NCBI GenBank assembly: GCA_029204225.1
Contig: CM055092.1
Coordinates: 62,398,692 to 62,462,691 of the forward strand
Reading direction: 5' to 3'
Origin: Diphasiastrum complanatum
Taxonomy: Eukaryota > Streptophyta > Lycopodiopsida > Lycopodiales > Lycopodiaceae
DNA: 64,000 bases
Both the position numbers and the translations under genes were made by a program. Position 1 is the stretch's first letter. Each line of letters opens with the position of its first letter. This document shows, in pieces, positions 55,985 to 64,000 of the stretch. The notes beneath the pieces were generated by a model. It worked only from the letters and a program-made list of their open reading frames with translations, had not been told where the DNA came from and ran no database searches.

Positions 55985-57335
55985 TGTGTTATCAAGGCAG
56001 AGTGCGTGTTGCTTGTAGCGCTCTCTTATGTGTTAAACCAACAACACCTGCTCCAGCTGGCTGTAATATTGCACCTCTACCTGTAACTGGAGCCCTGCGA
56101 GGTCGTCCTCTCTTCCCTGGCTGTTTCTGTGCTCTGCCTTTTTTGTTCGGTGCACCCTTGGGCCTTCCTGGCCTCTTGCGGACGAGGGGAGCCGTCAATG
56201 CCTCATCACCCCCATGCAGATCACCTGGCTGGCTAAGGCTGGGCCCAAGCTGCAGCCGGCTGGGATAGAGAAGCCAAAGATGGGTGTCCCTGTGCAGCTG
56301 ATAGTGGTGTGAAGTGACCACCGCAATGCAAGCATCTCCATCTACGGGTCCTTGAGCCATGGTGTGTAGCCACATCCCCCTCGATAAGCTCAACCTCGAC
56401 CTAAAGGCCTCTGCCCCGCACTGGCATCGTATCAACACGAGATCAAACCTGCAAACAAAAAAAAGCAAGCAAACAATCAGTAGAAGAAAATACACTGCAT
56501 TGAACAACATTACCAAGCTAAAATAGAGCTCAAAATATTAGAGCATACATCACAATGATTCCAATTCACACATCATAACAAGTGCCAAAAAAACACATGG
56601 GATTAGGGCGTGGGATAGAATTATTTCAGTATGAGCGATGACGGGCGACTGCCGTTAGCGTGGGAGTCCGTGTAGGTGTAAAGGAGTGCAGTGTAGGCAT
56701 AAACCACGCCCCTAGCAGATGCTTGCACGATGCTCCACACCTAAACCCTAAAAAACATGGAATTAGGGCATGGAATTTGAAATTTCTGATACGGAGGAAG
56801 ACGGGCAGAATGGAGGTCATAGGAGTCTCTGCAGGCATGTGGAAATGCATTCTAGGCTCAGACATCACCTGAATCGGTTGCCCACAAGTCATTTTGTGAA
56901 AATGTCAAAAATACACATGCATTTGGAATGTGGTGTTCAAATCTTGCTAGGTGTGCCCTAACGGCTGAAATTGACGCCGTAGGAATCACCGTGGGCATGA
57001 AGAAAGGTGGTCTAGAGCCAAAGTACGCTCAATTTGGTTGCCTACAGCTCAACGTCAACACTTGCAAAAAATTAAGCCTACACTTGCCAAATATTGATCG
57101 TTTCGCTCTCCACAAAGCTCAAATCCCCCTGGCACTGTGCACACCACCTCCGTATCGCCAAGTAGATGCCTACCGACTATCCACATGCGAAAATCGGACG
57201 CCTATAGCTTACGAATTTTTTTTTTGCCTCCTCTTCTAGTAGCGCGATTTTGACCGGAGGCCCAAAAATCAGAATATATTGGTTTTTTTTCATTACAACG
57301 ATTCCGACAGCGAATCGCTATTCGCTGCAACTATG
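55985..57335 (-). mobile_element. hAT-related element, internally deleted copy
   Basis: On the minus strand it starts CATAGTTGCAGCGAATAGCG at 57335 and is homologous over about 1 kb to the plus-strand copy from 60125, including the leader and the start of the zinc-finger exon. Homology stops after GCGGTGGTCAC (about 56300), where it joins sequence encoding AT-hooks. The left end meets unrelated sequence near 55985, and no target duplication was found. A further CTATG end at 57450 lies just outside. Confidence 0.75.
55992..56516 (-). pseudogene. Truncated hAT ORF: zinc-finger lead fused to AT-hooks
   Basis: The frame includes LIRCQCGAEAF, shared with the copy at 61067, and ends with KRPGRPKGAPNKKGRAQKQ and KRGRPRRAP, two AT-hook cores (GRP). 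The finger, DUF659 and dimerisation regions are deleted between them, and the frame in the middle differs from the other copy. The result would be a small basic DNA-binding protein if translated; there is no evidence that it is. Confidence 0.6.
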
Positions 57336-57338
57336 CTA

Positions 57339-57450
57339 CAAAGCAATGCAATATAATAAATATCTTTTTTTTTTTTCCTACGATTCTGGTCCGAGAATCG
57401 CGTTTTTCTGGGATCGTTTTTGCCCTGAAACGCGATTTTGGGCAACTATG
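57339..57450. repeat. Second hAT terminus next to the copy end
   Basis: Ends GGGCAACTATG (57440-57450) and contains GAGAATCGCGTTTTT and GAAACGCGATTTTG, motifs like the ends of the MITE at 13953. The corresponding left end was not found, so it is a fragment. Confidence 0.45.
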
Positions 57451-57847
57451 ATATACACATATATATACATATATATAGTATAAAACTATTTTAGAGAGAG
57501 AATGTGTGTTTGCAGTAAAAAATGTCACACTGTGCCGGCAAAAATGTCACGCTCTACCCACTGAAATGTCACCCTATTACAAAGGAAAAGCTAAAATACT
57601 TTCGAACAAAAATGGTAAAAGAACACAGCCCCCAAAAATATATAAATACTTTTTGTGGGTAAGTGCCCATTGCCCGTCATCGACAGGCACAACCAACATT
57701 ACACGTGTGAAATGAAATTTTTAATTAAATTTTTGATTAAAAAAAGTCCCCAAAAATTAGAAAAGATCCTCAAAAATAGCAAAAAAAAAAGCAAAAATTA
57801 ATTAAAAAAAAGTGCCGTACCACATCACGTGTGTCGTGGGGTACTAT

Positions 57848-57848
<1 letters not shown>

Positions 57849-57882
<34 letters not shown>
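57849..57882. repeat. (AC)n microsatellite
   Basis: About 17 AC units. Confidence 0.95.
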
Positions 57883-57885
<3 letters not shown>

Positions 57886-57889
57886 CATG

Positions 57890-58391
57890 CCCATGACTGG
57901 TCTCGGGTAGCGTGTCCACGCTAGGGACCGGTAGACCAACAACCCGTAAGTTAATTATAACTAGAAGAGAATTGGGGCCCTTATGTTTACATGGTCATAA
58001 TTAAGGGTTGTAGGCCTAAACACTTGATGGTGGATTTGTATGGGTCTATTAGTGAGCCATTGGGGACCTAGATGACGTGGCCCAGATAGGCTGCAGAGGT
58101 GTCCAGTGAGGTGTCACAATGCACTACTAGTCGTGCATGGGCCTTGGAGGGTATAAGTATACCTATTGGGCTCTCACTAGTGTATGCTTGACAGTATGAC
58201 CGGTAGCAGGATGTTGCTGGTGCGATGCTTCATTCCTCTCTGAGTGATTGATCTATAGCTTGGGGGCTAGATCCGTTTGATCTAGGTTGGTTGGGTCGGT
58301 TTGTCCACCATCAGGTTCCCTTGTGTTGCTTGTGACTGGCATGCTTAGAATAGGATCCTTGGTTTGAGGACTTTATATTGGTATCAGAGCC
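57890..58391 (+). mobile_element. LTR with Met-tRNA primer binding site
   Basis: TTGGTATCAGAGCC at 58378-58391 is an initiator-Met primer site. The roughly 490 bases before it contain a TATA-like GGGTATAAGTATACC (about 58149) and CT-rich 3' sequence, as in an LTR. The expected terminal CA reads TA. The internal region is replaced after about 58700 by unrelated sequence. Confidence 0.6.
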
Positions 58392-58896
58392 AATTCTGAG
58401 CACGTTTTTGCCATTGATTTGTGTTCAAAAGAAATCTGGAATCTTAACACTTTTTCGAGAATTCAATGGAGTATTCAACGAAACGGTGAAAAGTTCGGAT
58501 TGTTCGTTCCGTTGATTTCCTTTTTTGAAATGTAATCGGTTGTGTGGTAAGTGCACTACCAGGTATACAATTGGTTCAATGTTTCAGCCATAATAAGACC
58601 TGTGCATATGTGAATCTGTAAGAATGGATTGCTTATGCATTTGTAAAAGCAAAGTAAGGCTAAGCAACTGTAAAATCGCCCTTAAAGCATCTGTAATCTG
58701 CAGAGTAGCAGCAGAATTTTATGCTTGAATGCTTCCTGCATCTCGAATGCAAGAAACCTGGAAAAAAAACTACAGATATAGGCTTCCAAAGTCATGCCTG
58801 TATGCTGCATCCTGGGCGCCCTTCCTCCTACTGAAACCGGCAAACAAATGGGCTGGATATGAGGTGGGATGGTGCGCTTCCATCCCTCACGACCAT

Positions 58897-58898
<2 letters not shown>

Positions 58899-58951
<53 letters not shown>
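58899..58951. repeat. (TC)n microsatellite
   Basis: About 26 TC units, 125 bases before the DUF659 fragment. Confidence 0.95.
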
Positions 58952-58953
<2 letters not shown>

Positions 58954-59076
58954 CCTCTGCGCGCTGGTCGTCGCGTCCTGTTCTCTGCTGCTCGGGCTTT
59001 GGGAAACCCGTGGAGGGAGGGTGTAAGTTGTGAGTAAGAAGGGGGGGGGGTGTTTGGTGGGTAGGTAGACTTAACT

Positions 59077-59402
59077 CTAAGCCCTTCAGAAGGGCATTCC
59101 GCCTTGCACAGTCTGTCAGCCCTAGCTGGAGAGTCCCTGGTTCAGAGGTTGTCCGTACACACATGTTGAGAGATAGGGTCGAGTCCTTGTCCAGAGAGAT
59201 GGAGCCTCTACGCCGCCAGTGGGCCACATATGGATGCAACATCATGTCCGATGGCTGGACTGATGTCACGAGGAGGCCGATTCTCAACATCTTGGTCTCC
59301 AGCTGCATGGGTACACAGTTTTTGAGAGCCGTGGATTGCAGTAGAGGGGGGAGAGTCATATCTGCAGATTTCATGTACGACGTCATTAGGTCTTCCATCA
59401 TG
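59077..59402 (+). pseudogene. DUF659 fragment nearly identical to the 33-34 kb transposase
   Basis: From KPFRRAFRLAQSVSPSWRV through TYGCNIMSDGWTDV to FMYDVIRSSI the sequence follows 34177-34500 with only scattered substitutions, on the same strand. Both ends are abrupt: a poly-G and (TC)n region before, unrelated sequence after. No start codon, finger or C-terminus is attached. Confidence 0.88.
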
Positions 59403-61050
59403 TCCCTTAAAGTTCCTTTGCAAGTTGCACGGATTTGGGGGGGGGGTTTTAGGATCTCGGAGTTTTTATCTATGGGATTTTTTCATTTCAATTTTTGTTT
59501 TTCCATGAGCATTTTAGTCAGTTTTTGGACTACGGAAATTCAAATGCAGTTAATGTGTTTGGTGAATTGTAATGGCTTAAGTAGTGAGGTGTAATAGTTT
59601 CGGAATGCATACCTTCATTTTTTCCGTGTATTTGTTGCATGGATCCGTTTTGCAAATATATAATTTTATAAGCATGATATTGTCCATAATTGATTTTTGG
59701 GCAAGTGCTTTATCAGGAAAATTATACCCGTAATGATTTAACCGAACGTAAATTTTTTCAAATTTTTTGGTTTGTCATTTGCAAAACAGATAGAGTGAAA
59801 TTCTAAAGAGGGGAGGCAATTGAACATATGCCCGACATCGCTCGACAGTGGTGACCCCCTGAATATATCAAACACATGGTTTCAATTTTAAACCACGGTG
59901 TGTTGGAATTTCATCTGGGCAATAAATAGAAAAAAATCGAAAGCAAAATCTATTCAATCAATAAATAGCCATTACCATTACAACTTGGGCTTACACCCGG
60001 AAATTTCCTAACGAGTAAAGCCCGGAAGTTGTCGATGACTGGATAAACCGTTGGGTGAGCTTTTTAGTTTACACAACGTCCCAGAATAAAAACGAGCGAA
60101 TTTCGTCGATTTTTAGCTTTGGATCATAGATGCAGCGAATTGAAATTCGCTCGCTTCGCGATTCGCTGCAGCGAATCGTGATAAAGAATCGTGTGAAAAA
60201 AAAAACGCATTACCTGATTTCGGGCCTCCTCCTCGTGGACAGAACCGCGCCAGCAGTGGAGGCAAATTTTTTTTTTGAGAGCTGTGGGCGTCCGATCTTC
60301 GCAAGTGAATAGTTGGCAGGCATCTACTTGGCGATACGGAGGTGGTGTGCACGGTGCTGGGTGGGTCTGATCTTCGTGGAGAGCGAAACAACCAATTTTC
60401 GATATTTGGTAAGTGTAGGCTTGATTTTTTGCAATTGTTGACATTGAGCTGTAGGCAACCAAATCGAGCGTAGTTTGGCTCTAGACCACCTTTCTTCACG
60501 CCCACAGTGATTTCTACAGCGTCAGTTTCAGCCGTTACGGCACGCCTAACGAGATTTGAACACCACATTCCAAATGCTTGTGTATTTTTGCCATTTTCAC
60601 AAAATTACTTGTTGGAAACCGAGTGAGGTGATGTCTGAGCCTAGAATGCATTTCCACATGCCTGCACAGACTCCTATGACCTCCGTTCCGCCCGTCTACC
60701 TCAGTATCACAAATTTCAATTTTCATGCCTTGATTCCATGCTTTTTAGGGTTTAGGCGTGGACCATCGTGCAAACATCTGCTAGGGGTGCGGTTTAGGCC
60801 CACACTGCACTCCTTTATGCCTGCACGGACTCCGACGCTAACGTCAGTCGCCTGTTATCCCTCATACTGAAATTATTCTATCCCACGTTCTAATCTCATG
60901 TTCTTCTTTGGCACTTGATATGATGTGTGAACTGGAATTGTTCTGATGTATGCTCTGATATCTTGAGCTCTATTTGAGCTCGGTAATGTTGTCCAATGCA
61001 ATGTATGTTTTTTTCTACTGAACGTTTGCTTGATTATTTGTTGTTTGCAG

Positions 61051-62366
61051 GTTTAGGGTCGTGTTGATACGATGCCAGTGCGGGACTGAGGCCTTTGAGC
61101 TTACCGACGGGGATGTGGGCACACACCATGGCTCAGGCACCTGCAGATGGAGATGCTTGCATTGCGGTGGTCACCTCATGGGACCACTCACCAGGGTTAG
61201 GGGTCACTTGCTACGGGTCAAAGGGCTAGATGGGCGGACTTTGGGCATATCTGATTGCCCCAGGATTTCTGATGAGGATCTGCAGAGGTTGTCTACCATG
61301 TACAGGCCGTACTGCATCACAGGGTTCTAGACAGGGACAGGTAGCAGGAGCAGCTACAGGCAGGCATGCAGGAGGGCTCACAGGCAGGCATGCAGGGCCT
61401 ACCATGGGTATTGGGCCCAGTACATCACGGGCAGGGCATGGTACAGCTGCAGGGCATAGTACATCACGGGCTGGGCATGGTACAAGTGCAGTGCCTAGTA
61501 CATCACGGCCAGAGCATGGTACAGTTGCAGGGCCCAGTACATCACGGGCAGAGCATGGTACAGCTGCAGGGCCCAGTACATCATGGGCAGAGCATGGTTC
61601 AGGTGCAGGGCCTAGTACAACACCTTCAGTTCCATCCGCAGCAGCAACACGACCATCAGATGAACATGTTGGTTCAGCGGCAGCGGGTGCTTCTCATCCC
61701 TCCTCGGCAGCAGATGCACCACATGCTTTGACAAATGTTGCCAGAGAGAGTGACACCCCCACGGATCAGCCATCCATTGGGCATGCTAGACCACGAGCAC
61801 CATATATACAGCAGAGAGGGGTTAGGCCCAGGTAGCAGACCCTTGATCGATGCGGCTGGTAGAGAGAGCAGCAGGCCTGTTGCACTCGGCGGTGTGGCCA
61901 GTTCTTTTACGAGTGCAGCATTCCCTTTGCTGTTGCTGACACTTGGGTGTTCAGGGGGTTCTGTGCACAGATGGCGGCCGTGGATGCTACATGGACACCT
62001 CCCAGGCGAGAGGCACTACGAGGCAGGTTGCTTCGTGAGGAGGAGGAGAGCATCACGTGGGAGTTGAGTTCCATTCGCTCAGCTTGGCAGCAGTAAGTAA
62101 CTTGTCTTTATTATCTCTTTGCATGTGTTTAGGATTTACTGGTGGCGCAATTTTTGCATGTAGCTAATGGGTGTTTTGCGGCAGGTATGGATGCACGATA
62201 TTGAGTGATGGATGGACCGACATTCGTTGGCGATCCGTCATCAATGTCTTGGTTTCTTGCCCGCTTGGCACAGTATTCCTACGTGGTGTGGATGCCACTC
62301 GAGGTGGTGACGCCATCATAGCCGATTTCATATGGGAGGTCATTAGAGATGTATGGCCCGGACCAG
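61051..62366 (+). pseudogene. hAT transposase 5' part: finger, repeat linker, DUF659 start
   Basis: Exon from 61051 (acceptor TTTGCAG): LIRCQCGTEAFELTDGD and a BED-like finger WRCLHCGGHL ... RVRGHLLRVKG (C-x2-C, H), to a stop at 61328. A tandem-repeat linker (61415-61625) follows. In another frame FFYECSIPFAVADTWVFRGF, REALRGRLLREEEESITWEL and SSIRSAWQ lead to a GTAAGT donor at 62093; exon 62185-62366 continues in phase with YGCTILSDGWTDIRWRSVIN and VFLRGVDATRGGDAI. It ends at a GTACGT donor after DVWPGP. The expected VVTDNA exon is missing. At least two frame changes make it inactive. Confidence 0.82.
61415..61625 (+). repeat. 39-base minisatellite in the hAT linker
   Basis: About five and a half copies of a unit encoding GPSTSRAEHGTAA (39 bases, starting GGGCCCAGTACATCACGG). 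The multiple of three keeps the frame. It lies between the zinc finger and DUF659, the same place as the Pro/Ser/Ala linker of the 33-kb copy. Confidence 0.88.
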
Positions 62367-64000
62367 GTACGTGTGAGAAATTGGTTGGTAGCAATGTTAC
62401 TGCAGTATTGTACTCATTGGTAGTGTGTGAATTCAACCTGAGAACGTGAATTCTTGGATTTTTTGGCCAAGGTGTCGTTTTTTCAGAATCATGCACGGCC
62501 AGAAGGGCCCAGAAGCCTAGGATGGAAACTAAACTGGAATGAAAAAGTTGTTTCTTGATGTTATCGAAGCCGAGGGCGTACCAACACTGTTTGATGTTTA
62601 GAACAAGAAAAAGTCGGTTCATTCTTCCCCATTTTTAAATCTGTCACTCAAGGCATAAATACTTTGATCCTTTCGGTGACCGTAAAGATTGTGAAAAGGG
62701 GCGAAAGAATGTTTGTTTGGATGAAGTTGGAATTTGTTAATAATTCTCGAGAACTTCATATAATTGTACTATTTTTTTTGACACTTTGATTAGGAAGTGG
62801 AGGGCCTTCGTGGAAGAAGAACCTGTGGTATGGGACGCAGGCGATTTCAAAATGAAGATTTGAAACTAACTGGATCACTTGACCATAGTATGGCTGTAAA
62901 TCTTAGTGATGCCAAATACTATCGGTCATAAAATAGGTGTTTTGTCGGAAATTTGAGATATTGGTCATGACCCTTTTTTGGATATCTCAAATTTACAAAA
63001 CCGGAAACCCGACAAGCTTTTTTTTTATAAATGATATATTGATGAATTTCTTAACACATTTATTAACCCGAAAATTTGTGATTCCTTGGAAGGTAATACT
63101 GATTACTCGTTGACCATGGACGATGTCACAGAAATGGTTAATGAAACCGTTTTCTAAACCTATTTTCTCTACTTGAATCTTCAAGAAATCCTTTTCTGAT
63201 TTACGGGTCAATTCTCAAGTTTGGTAACCAAGAAGATCTTCAATTTAGTCGCCGTGTTGGGACATCATTGGTATTCGCTTACACTGATGCAACACTTCTT
63301 TTGGCTTTCAAGATTTTCTTGGATCTCTTCTTAGACTCTTCTCTGGGGCAAATCTCAAATGATCTGCACCCCTTAGAAACTCGTGGCATTTCCTGTTAAA
63401 AAGGGGGAGAAGTAGGAAGAAAAGAGAATTATCAAGGAGAAACATCGGTCCAAGATTCAAGGAGGAATCTGTTATATCGATGATGGACCTGTGCTATGAA
63501 TCAGAAACGATAGGATATTAAGATACTACAGAAATCCTTTATGGATTATAGTAGATATCTGGTTTGAAGATTTAAAGGGGGAAAATTTAGAAAGTACTCT
63601 TGCGGTAGAAGTGGCTGATAACAAGTCCGATTGATTTGTGTCAGAACTTGGAATTCTATTGCAAGGTGGGAGGTTTGTTCAAACCTGTTCCTTGCTGGAT
63701 ATAGTCAACTTGATCTTAGTTTGGATTGAGATCTGTGGGTTGATGCAAGGAAATTCATGCTAACAATATATTCTTTTGAGTTAATCTTTGGTTGAGATTT
63801 TTTGGATGTGAAATAGCACTCTTTGGAAAATATTCGCTCTTAGAGGATAACCAAGTTACAGGATTCTCGGTTATGAAAGTGTTGTGTACAGATCAGGAGT
63901 TATCTGTAGAGATATGCTATGTAGTGAATCTTTGTGGGATCATTAAATCTTTTGTACAAACTTTTAATCCTGTGGATCTACTAAGCATTCCATGAACTAA
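62367..64000. other. Right edge, nothing recognised
   Basis: No NUP93 exon 5, hAT 3' exon or LTR boundary could be placed. Two purine runs (AAAAAGGGGGAGAAG near 63398 and TTTAAAGGGGGAAAA near 63568) could be polypurine tracts of a retroelement continuing outside. Confidence 0.4.

Larger units (their letters stand above)
60125..62366 (+). mobile_element. hAT element, left part with transposase 5' exons
   Basis: Starts CATAGATGCAGCGAATTG. Just inside is the perfect 20-base palindrome CGATTCGCTGCAGCGAATCG (60159-60178). About 900 bases of leader precede the zinc-finger exon. The 3' half of the transposase and the right end were not found before 64000, so it is truncated or continues outside through a long intron. 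The opposite-strand copy at 55985-57335 shares the leader. Confidence 0.75.

Noticed and set aside
61366-61731. Glutamine/histidine-rich ORF over the minisatellite
   Set aside because: Alternative frame of the 39-base repeat; the GPSTSRAEHG frame fits the linker position better.
47786-64000. NUP93 exon 5 within the window
   Set aside because: No sequence resembling the continuation after EEYLQQ was found on the plus strand.

Overview
The window looks like nuclear DNA of a land plant with a large, transposon-filled genome. Two host genes can be recognised by homology. Both are cut into very short exons by multi-kilobase introns packed with decayed Copia, Gypsy, hAT and LINE/SINE-type sequence. 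Long introns, heavily decayed nested LTR elements and the abundance of hAT fragments would fit a fern or a gymnosperm; the sequence alone does not let me choose between them.

Layout. 1-1.4 kb: a broken Copia pol. 3.77-21.34 kb (+): a complete six-exon gene for an atypical short-chain dehydrogenase/reductase (235 aa). Its third intron (8 kb) holds a degenerate Gypsy element, itself hit by a Copia fragment and a solo LTR. Its fourth intron holds a 397-bp hAT MITE with a perfect 8-bp target duplication. Its fifth intron (6.5 kb) holds LTR debris and a tRNA-derived SINE. 21.3-31.7 kb: intergenic, with poly-G and (GA)n tracts, LTR/primer-binding-site remnants on both strands, an array built on CATCCGAC, Copia fragments on both strands, duplicated blocks, and a reverse-transcriptase fragment with a damaged catalytic motif.

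32.0 kb to beyond 47.8 kb (+): the first four coding exons (98 codons) of a NUP93/NIC96-type nucleoporin gene. No later exon was found, so intron 4 exceeds 16 kb and reaches the window end. Inside its introns lie a 2.36-kb hAT element with an 8-bp duplication, a Gypsy remnant whose integrase contains a local inversion, an antisense hAT transposase remnant, a set of phase-compatible antisense exons of unknown identity, a near-complete hAT transposase gene, a Copia-type LTR element with two recognisable LTRs, and two related hAT copies in opposite orientation.

The strongest theme is a group of hAT-type elements. Several share a CATAG...CTATG terminus, and each subgroup carries its own palindromic subterminal motif. 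Their transposase-like proteins combine a CxxC zinc finger, a DUF659 core, a hAT dimerisation region and, in two of them, C-terminal AT-hooks. No bacterial-style operon, CRISPR array or rRNA gene is present. Apart from the two host genes and the unidentified antisense exons, everything coding that I could identify is mobile-element derived and mostly broken.
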